A stretch of 64,000 bases of DNA, taken from assembly GCA_047967505.1 (NCBI GenBank), contig CM106539.1, one strand, 5' to 3'. Under the pieces are notes generated by a model that made no database searches, had not been told where the DNA came from, and saw only the letters and a list, made by a program, of their open reading frames with translations. This DNA is from Dipteris shenzhenensis (Eukaryota > Polypodiophyta > Polypodiopsida > Gleicheniales). Made by a program: the position numbers and the translations under genes. Below, in pieces: positions 34,273 through 44,340 of the stretch; position 1 is the first letter of the stretch, and every line of letters starts with the position of its first letter.

Positions 34273-37200
34273 GAGCATACTATCCAATGCCCATCAATAC
34301 ACGACAATACTCAAACCGCTGACTAGGTAGACTCTTCGTCAACATATCTGCAGGGTTATCATCTGTATGAACCTTGACAAGCTCTATGCGCTTGTCCTCA
34401 AGCTGATGAAATGGTACCTGACCTCAATGTGTTTGGTCTTTGCATGAAAGACCGGATTTCGTGCTAGCTGAATAGCACTCATGGAATCACTATGCAATGT
34501 CGGTACACCTGTATGAATCCCCAAATCTCCCACTAGCCGATCAAGCCATATAGCCTCCTTGCAACCCTCTGTGACTACAACATACTCAGCCTCTGTGGTA
34601 GACAAAGCCACACACTTCTGTGCATGAGACATCCACGACACTGCACCACCTGCAAAGGTGAACACATAACCAGAAGTGGATCTCCTACTATAAGACCATA
34701 GAGACTCTTTTTCAGCTTGCAAACTTAATGCTCTTTGCCCTTTTCTTCAAAGCCTTCCGGCTGCACCATGTAAATTTCCTCATGCAAATCCCCATGCAAG
34801 AAAGCTGTCTTGACATCCATCTGCATAAGCTCCATATTCTCTGATGCCACTAGTCCAAGCATGCATCTAAGTGTGGTCATCTTCACAACCGGAGAGAATA
34901 TTTCATCAAAGTCCACACCCTTCTCTTGCTTGAACCCTTTAGCAACCAAACGGGCCTTGTACCTAGGCACATCATCACCTGTGACCTTCATTTTGTAGAC
35001 CCATTTACATGGCAATGCTTTCTTTGCATGTGGCAAAGAAACCAAGTCCCAAGTCTTATTCTTCATAAGTGAACTCATCTCTGATTGCATAGCATACTCC
35101 CACTTGCGTTGATCCTCATGCATCATAGCCTCTTTGTAGCAAGAAGGCTCCCCGCAATCAGTAAGCATCACATAGTCTACCCCTGGAACAAACCTATCAG
35201 GTGGTCTAGACACTTTAGATGATCTTCTCAAGGGCATTTCAGCTTGCTGTCCCACCTGCATATCAGCCACATTTGGCTCATCATTTCCACCAATAGATGA
35301 TCCATCATCTACCCTTGATTGTATACCTGTGGGAGTACTTGGTGGTACCATTTCTTGCACATTTGGTGCATGGACAGCTTGCTGTCTATCAACATATGCA
35401 GGTGGATTCACATCCTGGAAAGTGATTCTCCTCATTTCAACATCCCTCATGGGTGCCTTATGCATCTTCTTCTCATTGAAGACCACATCATGGCTGCGTA
35501 TGATCTTCTTTGCTTCTGGATCCCAGAGACGATAGCCCATCTCTCCACTTTCACCATAGCCCAGAAAGATGCATTTCCTAGACTTAGGATCTAGCTTCTT
35601 TCGAAGCTCTTTTGGCACATGTGCATACGCCTCACACCCAAATATATGCAAATGAGAGTAAGAGGGCTTCTTGCCACTCCATGCCTCTTCAGGAATACCA
35701 CCATCCAAACTCTTACTAGGTGATCTATTGATCACATGCACTGCAGTCTTCATTGCCTCAGCCCAAAAACCACCAGAAAGACTTGCATTGGAAAGCATGC
35801 ATTGCAACCTTTCTTGAATGGTACGGTTCATCTTTTCTGCAACTGGATTTTGCTCTGGAGTACGAGGGGATGTAAGCTCCCTCTTAATCCCACGAGTATC
35901 ACAGAAATGCTGAAAGTCATGAGAGAGATACTCTCCACCATTGTCAGTCCGTAGGCATTTAAGCGTTCTACCTGACTGATTCTCAACCAAGGCCAGCCAT
36001 TTCTGAAATACTTGGAACACATCACTCTTCCGAGCTATAGCATAAGCCCACACTTTCCTAGTTGCATCATCAATGAATGTCACATAGTATTCAGCCCCGC
36101 CTAATGACCGTGTAGGCATGGGACCACATACGTCTGAATGCACCAAATCAAGCATTTCAAACTCTTTCTTTCCCCTTCTTTTATGGGCTGATTTAGTCTG
36201 CTTCCCATAGAGACAGTGCTCACAAAATTCAAAATCAGAGAAACTCAAATGCGGTACATAACCCAAACGGCATAAGAGTTTCATTCCATTCTGGCTCATG
36301 TGCCCCAACCTGCAATGCCACAAAGAAGTGCTTGGCTGCTCGGTTATTGCAACAACATGATAAAATACCCCTGATACATGTAAGGGATACAAAGTCCCAC
36401 ACTTGGCACCCCTGGCCAAAAGCATAGAGCCCTTCTGAATTTTCCAACTTTGAAGGCCAAAAGCGGTGTGAAAACCAGCATCATCTAGCTGACCCACTGA
36501 AATAAGACTCTTGGTCAGCTTAGGCACATGTCTCACATGTTTCAAAACAAATGCAGACCCATTTGCAAAAGAAAACTTTATGTCACCTACTCCCACTATG
36601 TCACATGCATAGTCATTTCCAAGATGCACACAACCTGCCTTTCCACTGTCATAAGTGGAGAACCATTCCCTATTGGGAGTAACATGGAATGAAGCACCAG
36701 AATCCAAAATCCAATCCTGGGAATATGCATTATCTGAAGTGGTAAGCAACTCTGCAGATAAACTAGACATGAAGAGAACATCATTGTCACTATCATGTGT
36801 GACTGCATTGATCTCCTCAATCTTCACTTTTCCTTTGTCCTCCCTTGGACTCTCTTCCTTTTGATTTGCACCCCAATTTGCATTCTTTTTCTTATCCTTT
36901 TGCTCTCTTTTCAGCTTGTAGCAATCCTTTTTCATATGGCCCTTCTTGCCACAGTGGTAACACTCAATGTTCCATGCCCTGGATTTGCTACGAGACTTCC
37001 CTCTTTCTTGGGACTTCCCCCTAAATTGTGATCTGCCCCTTTGCACATTTAAGGCTGCATCCTGCTTGTTGCCATCCATAGACTTCCATCTAATCTCCTC
37101 GGCCAACAAGCTACCTACAACATCATCAAATTTCAGTACTCCACCAGGTGCAGAGTTACTGACAGCTGTACGGAAGGTATCCCATGAGGATGGCAATGAA

Positions 37201-37657
37201 CATAAGAGAAATATTGCCTTAGTCTCCACATCAAAATTCATCTTCTGTGCTGGTTGAAAATAATATTGAATTCATTCAAGTGAGAAGCAATGGAGACCCC
37301 TTCCTTCATCTGCAGCTCAAACAACCTCTTCATGAGGTAAACTTTATTAGAGGCAGTTTCCTTCTCATAAGTGGCACATAGTTTCTTCCACAAATCTTCT
37401 GTAGTCTGCTCATTTACTACTGTGAAATAAACTGACTCTGCAAGATGAAGTCTAATAGTAGACTTTGCTAATGCATCCAACTCATTCCAATCATCCTCAG
37501 ACATATTTGCAGGCTCAGCTTCAATCCCTGCCAAGGGTTTAATCTGCTTCTTTTGAATAAGCACATCCCTTATTTGTTCTTTCCACAAAGAAAAGTTTGT
37601 CCCATCAAACTTTTTAATGCTGAAAAACTCCTTTTCAGACATGGAAGAGGATGCCAT
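34273..37657 (-). pseudogene. Element C gag-pol polyprotein with internal RT deletion
   Basis: From ATG 37657 (MASSSMSEKEFFSIKKFDG) a TNT1-like gag runs to a frameshift near 37240, consistent with a small deletion after FNQ. The second frame (37241-34725, 838 codons) includes the CCHC knuckle CYHCGKKGHMKKDC, protease LDSGASFH, integrase with SDVCGP, RTDNGGEY and AEKMN, and the first part of RT to VQPEGFEEK. The reading then passes a stop to KKSLYG and jumps directly to SRRSTSGYVF in RNase H (34695), so the YVDD-bearing half of RT is gone. RNase H continues to about 34273 with another frameshift at YHFI. It cannot replicate itself. Confidence 0.92.
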
Positions 37658-39081
37658 GATGCAAATAAAGCAAAATCCCAAATGCTAGTGCCTGCAAGAG
37701 AGAATCACACCAAATACCAGGTGCACCCAAATGTGTATGCCACAATAGTGTGAAATATCACCAAAACTCAAAGCTCAAAGCATCAAAAGATGCATCTGAC
37801 TCATGTGCATATACTATGCATCCATATGAGCAAATCTGGCCCAAAAGAAAATGCCAATAAGTGCCAAATGACTCAAGCATAAACACCATCCACTGGCATA
37901 TGCATCAATAATATCTCATCCAAGAGAGCATAGCACTATCAGTGCATCACCAACAATGTGTCAAAGCTGTCCCTCAGCATAAAATAACATCCATGTGCAA
38001 AGCGTCCATAAAAAATAGCATCCCACAAGGCAATTTGGGCCTATCAGCGCATCCAACAAGGACCGCAATGCATCCAAATGGCCTATAAATCATCCATTGC
38101 AACCCAATGCATACCACGAATGAGCGCACACTACTCAAACTGCAACCAGAGTGATCTGCATAAGGTATGCTCAAGAAATCATAGTCCCACGGTAATGAGC
38201 GCTACTAAAAATAGAACCTGAGATGCTTCAAAACATGGGCGCCATTGCATAATCGGACTCAGTAAGAAAATATGCAAATATCTCTCTTCTGCCAGAACTC
38301 CAAAATCCCAACTGATGAGTGAGAAATGGGAGTCAAAACTTATCCACTGCCATGTGGCATAAATCTGTTTCAAAACCTTAGTATGAAAAATGCATAACAG
38401 AGAGACGAAATCGAATACATAGAGATTTATAACTCTAAAAATCCTCCACCGAATCATGCAAGAACTGATAGGTATGGGTTTTTGGGCGTTCGAAACGCAA
38501 TGGGACGGACGGTTTTGGAAACCGTGGTCTCAATCACTGGGTCCAACACATGGACTGAAAAAACGTTTTTTTGAAACAGAGCTATTTGTAAACTCCATCG
38601 GAGTGCGAATGATGAGCAACATAGAAGTTTTAGGACCTCCTGAGTCCACCGGAACTGACAGATCTGCAAATGGTTACTCCAAACTTGAGTTCCAACACCC
38701 GAGAAAAAAACGCAGGAACTGACACAGTGAGTCAGAAATCCACTGAAATGATCCCAGATTCAAGAATGAAGGTGTTTCCAAGCTCCTGAAGTAATGTGGA
38801 CACCAAAAGCAAGCAATAGTTGTCTCTATAAGTCAATACGGAGTCTCTGTCATCGAACGGAACAGGAAAAAGCTCAAAAAACGACTTTTTCTCTGAAAGC
38901 TCTTAACAGGCTCTCAAAACCACTTCACAAAGCCAAAGTGACTTTTCCAAAGGTTCCTCCAAGGTCTCTGCACACTCGGATGCAAGTAAAGTCACCCACA
39001 AAGCTTCCCACAAAGCTTCTCCTCCCTCCCACAGAGCTGCTGAGCTTTTAAGCATTCACGCACGCTCAGCTAAATCACCCA
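37658..39081 (-). other. Element C leader
   Basis: A 1.4-kb untranslated leader between PBS and gag ATG. Its parts recur in C2 at 59140-60640 (for example the CATATACTATGCATCCATAT block), which confirms common ancestry. Short open frames within it are not conserved. Confidence 0.7.
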
Positions 39082-39094
39082 GGCTCTGATACCA
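39082..39094 (-). other. Element C primer-binding site
   Basis: The plus strand shows GGCTCTGATACCA, the complement of the canonical TGGTATCAGAGCC site, two bases inside the 5' LTR. Confidence 0.92.
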
Positions 39095-39096
39095 GT

Positions 39097-39266
39097 TGAG
39101 AGTGCTCTCAACGGAAGCAAGAACAGAAGAAGGAGAGAGAGAGACAGAGAGCCACACAAGTTTGGTGGGTGCAGAACCACCCTAATCTTCTTTTTCATTC
39201 ATTTATATATGTGTTTGAGTATTGTACATAACTGGGGTTAAGGCACAGTGACCTTTAACCCCCATA
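39097..39266 (-). repeat. Element C 5' LTR
   Basis: 170 bp. Differs from the 3' LTR at about four positions, including CCCATA here against CCCACA at the outer end. Followed by the GGTAC duplication. Confidence 0.9.
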
Positions 39267-39271
39267 GGTAC

Positions 39272-39365
39272 TACATTGAAATTGAAACAAAAGAAATTAC
39301 ATCCGATAGTTTTGCGATAATAGTATTAGATCGAAATTGAAACAAAATAGATTACATCCGAAGAA
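39272..39365 (+). repeat. Tandem duplication between C and TR-GAG-2
   Basis: Two units containing GAAATTGAAACAAAAnAnATTACATCCGA (about 39279 and 39332), with TAGTTTTGCGATAATAGTA between them. The part at 34010-34056 (TAGTTTTGGCAATAATGGTA) belongs to the same array, so element C split it. Confidence 0.7.
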
Positions 39366-39640
39366 TGTTGAAGAAGTGAAAGGAAAGCATGAAGCTGAAC
39401 ATGAAATGAGAATGATTGCTTGCTTATGGAATGAAGAAAGGTGAGGTCCATATGTAGGCACCTCTACATGAGCCACCAAGCTCCACAATCATCTCCTCAA
39501 TCAGCTCCTAGAATCTCTCAATCATCCTATGTGGCATCTACCACCACCTAACAGTGCTTATGGGCACCTAAATGTGCCTCTAGCACACACACATAGAACC
39601 TAAGGTGTGCTTGGGGCATACACCTTGAGATATCCCATCA
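39366..39640 (-). repeat. TR-GAG-2 3' LTR
   Basis: The minus strand begins TGATGGGATATCTCAAGGTG and ends CAACA. Similar throughout to 17767-18055. Confidence 0.88.
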
Positions 39641-40009
39641 AACCCCCCTCAAGGGAATGCCTCAGGCTATGTTAAGGATACATCTAGTCTCATAGTTTCT
39701 CATGCCATCTCATGGTGGTCAAGGATAAATCTATGGCTAGGATCTCATGCTAGCAAGGGTTTCCAAGGGTGTGAAGTAAACAAAGGGATACATAAGAACT
39801 TCCAATGGTTATCTCCCCTGCATGTACATGCACACAATGTCTGCAGGAGGTACCATGGAGCAAAACACATACACATGGCCTACATCATATGGTGACCAGA
39901 GGTGTTTGCAAAGCACACAATAGTTTATTCCATTCATTTTGGAGGACTATCTAGGCAGAGGACCTTGACTCAACATAAAAGAGAGATCTGGAGCATATAT
40001 GGAGATGGT

Positions 40010-40852
40010 TCAAAAAGCATAATCATCATAGGAGGCCTCATCTTGTGGAGGCACATCAACTGAAAGTAAATTGGCAGTTTCTAGTTTTGTAGTTGCTTCC
40101 TTTTTGGCTTTACAAAACTTTTCATGGTGATTGTTTTTGCCACAATATTTGCAAGGATTGATCTTGAAGCAATCTTTTGAGAGGTGATTAGTCTTCACAC
40201 AATGTTTGCAAGGTTGAAACTTGCCCATTTGAGTTTTTATGGCATAGGCTGTGTCATTGCCTCTCTGGAGTTCCTTGTGCCTTTCTTCTTCTTGAAGAGC
40301 AGTAATAAGATCTTCAAGAGTAGGATTAGGAAGATTTTTCAATGTGGTAACAACATGATCATAATCTTGAGGCATACTTTTAAGCAATACTGCCATTGCA
40401 TCATCTGTAGTGATTGGAGAGTTGATAGAAGCAAGTTGAGTCATGAGACTCCGCATGTGATTGACATGGGCAGCCAAGGGAGTGCTACTAGCCATCTTCA
40501 ATTCAAAGAAAGCAATCTTAAGTGACAATTTTGAGATGTGAGAGCTAGCACCAAAAATAATATCAAGCTTCTGCCAAGCTTCAGAAGGAGACTCCAAATC
40601 AAAAATGTGATGAATATACTCATCTCCTAAGCCAAGAGCAATAATGCCATAGGCTTTCTCCTCTCTAGTAGGATCTTGTGCCGGGCGTGTAGGAGCTGAG
40701 GATTCTCTAGCATTAGAGGTTGTTGAAGAAGAAGTTAAAGCAGGTTTGACAAGCCCCCAGAGGTTTTCCCTCATCAATGCAAACTTAACTTTCATCTGCC
40801 ATGTGTGAAAGCCTTTACCATTGAACTTATCAATATTCAAGAAGGTAGCCAT
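40010..40852 (-). CDS. TR-GAG-2 gag, intact 280-codon ORF
   Basis: Opens with ATG at 40852 (MATFLNIDKFNGKGFHTWQM) and ends at TGA 40010 after DDYAF, the same C terminus as TR-GAG-1. Residues about 1-60 are the DUF4219-like entry, 70-200 the UBN2 gag core (SPSEAWQKLDIIFGASSHIS, MRSLMTQLASINSP), and 215-255 two knuckles, CKHCVKTNHLSKDC and CKYCGKNNHHEKFC. The product would be a cytoplasmic RNA-binding particle protein. It is the only undamaged transposon protein of this size in the window, which suggests either recent origin or selection on gag in a non-autonomous family. Expression is unknown because the 5' LTR is truncated. Confidence 0.88.
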   Translation of the reverse strand: MATFLNIDKFNGKGFHTWQMKVKFALMRENLWGLVKPALTSSSTTSNARESSAPTRPAQDPTREEKAYGIIALGLGDEYIHHIFDLESPSEAWQKLDIIFGASSHISKLSLKIAFFELKMASSTPLAAHVNHMRSLMTQLASINSPITTDDAMAVLLKSMPQDYDHVVTTLKNLPNPTLEDLITALQEEERHKELQRGNDTAYAIKTQMGKFQPCKHCVKTNHLSKDCFKINPCKYCGKNNHHEKFCKAKKEATTKLETANLLSVDVPPQDEASYDDYAF

Positions 40853-41683
40853 GAGAGGGTCTAACCCAAAATGGGCAGAGTCTACTCTCTTACAAGGCTA
40901 GAAAAAGTTGAAAAGCTTTAGTACAAGCATTTAGCGTAGCAAAGACTTGTAACCAAATTCCATAAAAATCATAATGAAAATAATGCTTCAACTTGTATGC
41001 TTCATAGAGATGGCTAAATGAAAGTATTCCAAGCAAATCCAGGTAAAGCAACCTAAAGTAAAGTTGTAGCCACAATTGTACAGATGCTATTCAACACTTT
41101 AAAACATTAGAAATGCCAAAGTAGCATCTAATGCAGCACCAAACTCACAACATTGTCAAAACTATCCAAAACAGAGGCCTAATCTTGGAGGGCTTGTATC
41201 TCACTCTTCAAAGAAAAGAAAAGAGGGCTTTCTAGGTAGAAGAGTCACTGAAGAAGAGAGGCGAAATGCCACGTCACGTTGCCATAGCTAGGAGCTTGAA
41301 TATCGACTAGTTTTTTGTCTATTTCTCCCTCCCTGGTGGACCATTTCACTTCAAATCTGGATAGGGGCTAGCTCATGATGTTGTGCAAGCATGGCTATGA
41401 GGAATTTTGAAATGGTTGCTCCAGCGAGTTGTATTGCACGAAATGGCATCAGGAAGAAGGCGGCTATTGCACGGGCCTATGGGCACCATTGCCTAATTGC
41501 TCTGACGTGGAAGGTTGCCCATACAAAGGGTCTCTCTAGCTAGAAGGACTCTGGGAATGGTTGCTTGTAGGTAGAGAACTCAGCCCTCCAAGTGGTTGGG
41601 CAGAAAGGGGCAAAATGGAGAGGAAGGTGAAGAAGAAGAAGAAGATGATGACATGGCATAAATGGGCTCAAGAAGGATCATAA

Positions 41684-41931
41684 TGTTGAAGAAGTGAAAG
41701 GAAAGCATGAAGTTGAACACAAAATGAGAATGCTTGCTTGCTTATGGAATGAAGAAAGGTGAGGTTCATATGTAGGCACCTCTACATGAGCCACCAAGCT
41801 CCACAATCATCTCCTCAATCAGCTCCTAGAATCTCTCAATCATCTTATGTGGCATCTACCACCACCTAACAGTGCTTATGGGCACCTAACTGTGCCTCTA
41901 GCACACACACATAGAACCTAAGGTGTGCCTG
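41684..41931 (-). repeat. TR-GAG-2 5' LTR, truncated
   Basis: Matches 39366-39610 closely. The match ends near AAGGTGTGCCT, so the outer TG end is missing. The PBS region inside it (complement near 41671-41683) is degenerate. Confidence 0.85.
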
Positions 41932-42340
41932 AACATTTAAGGAACTGGTGGGGTTATCAAAGAATTGCTTCTTTCAAGGCACCACTGGCAGAGAGGACTC
42001 AACGACTACCCGTTTCCCTTGGCTCCCCATCCTGCAACTCCCTTGGTCATGGCTATGGCTAGTGGAGTGTTGTGGAATGGAGAGCCAAGGAAAGCAATGG
42101 ATCCCATGACTGGGGCAGCATTATGAAGAGGCATCAAGGTTGCAGCAAAAGATTCATCATAGGGGTAGAAGGGGGGCTTGGAGAGAGCATGGAAGGGGGT
42201 AGGAGAGAAATTTTCCTTGGTGTGGTGAATTGTTTCTCTGCCCTTAAGGATTTTATATAGCTAGACTTGCCGCCCTCCCACTCTTTCCTCCTTCATTTCT
42301 TGTGTCAATTGTGCAACTCAGGGTGCTTATCGCTGTTAAG
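41932..42340. other. Unassigned sequence with a short open frame
   Basis: A 62-codon Gly/Ser/Glu-rich plus frame (42072-42260) is the only open piece; I recognise nothing in it. Confidence 0.3.
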
Positions 42341-42847
42341 AGCACACAATCAACCAACTAGATTTTGCTGATAGCCCAGCCTAGCATAGGCAGTCAGTCA
42401 TCTACATCATCCTCTAGCCATGACATATGATTAGATGGTTGCCATGCTATAATTTCTTGGTCATTGGAGCCAAGATCATAATAATTCAATGGGATGAGGG
42501 GGGAGGAGCAGTGGCACATACATCCAGCTTTGCTGGTAGCCCAACCTAGTGTAGGTAGTCACATACATCATCATCTAGCCATGATGTGCGATTAGATGGT
42601 TTCCATGCTCCCGAGAATTTCTTGATCATCAAAAAATGCTAATCTGGGTGGCCTATGAACTAGATGGCCCCTCATGCAAAGTCATTGTTATTACAATCCA
42701 CTGAAGAAAGGAAAGATCAAAATAGGACATCAAATTAGCATTGAGTTGGTTCATCAGGCTATAATAGCAACAATAGTTCTCATTCTAAACTATTGTTATT
42801 ACAGCCTAATACACCGACTGAATGCTAATCTAAGCTTGTGAACTCAT

Positions 42848-43381
42848 GTAGCTTGCCATGGCTTACAAGAGAAGCAAATAGAGGTTGTGAGATAGAAAAG
42901 CTTAAAAGCTTGTCTAGGGCACAAGGAACAGAAGACTCCTTGCAGAGCAGCATTAGGAAGCAGTTGTTGCAGATGCACGCATTTGATCATTACCATCAGA
43001 GCAGAGAAAATGAGGTGTGATATCATGATTGGTGGTAGCATTCGAGGAAGCAACATTAGGTCATTCAGGTAAATACCATTCTTGAGTCTTCACAAGCTTT
43101 AGCTTGCGCTCTAAAGTTCATAGAGTGACAACCCTACCAACACCTTGTATTTTCATGCCAAAACATCTCCACTATTGCAATGACTTTTGCATTTAGTCTA
43201 TCTCTCCTTTTCTTGCATTCTATTGAAGCCCATAGACTACTCGAATCGGGATGATCAGCCATCGCTTCCACTCCTCATGCATCTCTCGAGAGTTTCTCCA
43301 AATAACAAGGATATCTATAGAAAGCAGACGGGATACAAGATGTTTGACAAGTACATCATACACATGCTTGATACAATGCAG
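42848..43381 (+). pseudogene. Exon-like gene fragment inside the foldback element
   Basis: Segment 43229-43381 is 153 bp and open throughout (51 codons, for example QPSLPLLMHLSRVSPNNKD). It follows a pyrimidine-rich stretch ending in AG and ends CAG|GTAAGT, a strong donor consensus; both ends are phase 0. Upstream, 42848-43014 is open and ends in phase 0 at GAG|GTGTGA, a weaker donor. Together they resemble two exons of a host gene. I cannot name the gene. Position between inverted repeat arms suggests capture, as in Pack-MULEs, but a chance open frame remains possible. Confidence 0.35.
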
Positions 43382-43394
43382 GTAAGTGGTTGCC

Positions 43395-43830
43395 TAAACC
43401 ATCTCAGTGGTTGCTTGTGATTGAGATTTGGGATAGTTTACTTGTTTCATTTCTTGATACAACATAGGTTAGTGGTTGCCTAAACTAGAATGGTGGTTGG
43501 AATATCATGCAATCGTGTGGTTGGTTCAACTCAAACACCAGAACTAGGCTGGCTTGGACTTAATGTGATTGTCCTAAACAAGTTCAGTGGTTGGAACATC
43601 ATGCAATCATGGTTGGGTCAGCTCAAACACCAGTTATATGATTGTCCTAAACTAGCCCAATGGTTGGAATATCATGCAACTGTGTGGCTGGTTTAGCTCA
43701 AACATCAGAGCCAGGTTGGCTTGGACTTAATGTGATTGTCCTAAACTAGCTCGGTGGTTGGAACATCATGCAATTGTGATTGGGTCAGCTCAAACACCAG
43801 TTAAGGCTAGAGGAGGTGGGCACTGGCTAA
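43395..43830 (+). repeat. Tandem array with GGTTGGAAnATCATGCAA units
   Basis: Units begin near 43493, 43587, 43661 and 43750. Alternating sub-types (CTAGGCTGGCTTGGACTTAATGTGATTGTCC present or absent) make a higher-order period near 170 bp. Confidence 0.75.
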
Positions 43831-44340
43831 AGGAGGTAGGCACTGGTAATGAAATGCATTTGTGTTGGTTTAGGATTACCTGCAACTCCCACAAAATATA
43901 ACCTTTAGTAAATCCCAAACAACCACCGTGCTTGTTTCAGTAAATCCCAATCTATAAATCCCAAATAAGGGAAAATGTAAATCCCAAACAGTATACTAAT
44001 CCCAAACAACCACCGAGCTTGTTTTAGTGACAATGACCATGCATGAGGGACCATCTGTTTCATAGGTTCATATTAGCATTTAGTCGGAATTAGATTGTAA
44101 TAACAATGACTGTGCATGAGGGACCATCTAATTCACAGGCTCAGATTAGCATTGAGCCAGAATCAGATTGTAATAATAAGGACTTTGCATCTAGTTCACA
44201 AGCTTACATTAGCATTTAGTCGGTTTATCAGGCTGTAATAACAATAGTTTAGAATGAGAACTAGCATTAAGCTAAGATAGACTATAAGAACATATCATAC
44301 GGTTAGAATTACCATCTAATCGCACGTCATGAGTGAAGAA

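Larger units (their letters stand above)
34057..39266 (-). mobile_element. Ty1/copia retrotransposon C, 5.2 kb, inactive
   Basis: Minus-strand element with 170-bp LTRs (about 97-98% identical), PBS, PPT and a perfect target duplication GGTAC at 34052-34056 and 39267-39271. The polyprotein has a frameshift in gag, and an internal deletion removed most of reverse transcriptase. It inserted into one copy of a local tandem duplication. Confidence 0.93.
39366..41931 (-). mobile_element. TR-GAG-2: gag-only LTR retrotransposon with open gag
   Basis: Minus-strand relative of TR-GAG-1. The 3' LTR is 39366-39640 (275 bp); the 5' LTR begins at 41684 but stops near 41931, lacking its outer 30 bp or so. 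The tail before the 3' LTR carries the complement of AACCCCCCTCAAGGG, the PPT. The interior encodes only gag. No target duplication can be checked because the outer end is lost. Confidence 0.88.
42340..44340. mobile_element. Foldback-like element with long inverted repeat arms
   Basis: The left side (42340-42848) and right side (44040-44340) carry the same unit families in opposite orientation. ATGATGTGCGATTAGATGGT at 42581 pairs with ACCATCTAATCGCACGTCAT at 44311. The region 42781-42848 (CCGACTGAATGCTAATCTAAG…) pairs with 44190-44255. TCATTGTTATTACAATC near 42690 pairs with GATTGTAATAACAATGA near 44095. Each arm is itself made of tandem units near 90-160 bp. The centre holds an exon-like segment and a tandem array. 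This plan fits foldback or Mutator-like non-autonomous DNA transposons; no transposase is present, and exact ends and target duplications were not found. Confidence 0.6.
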
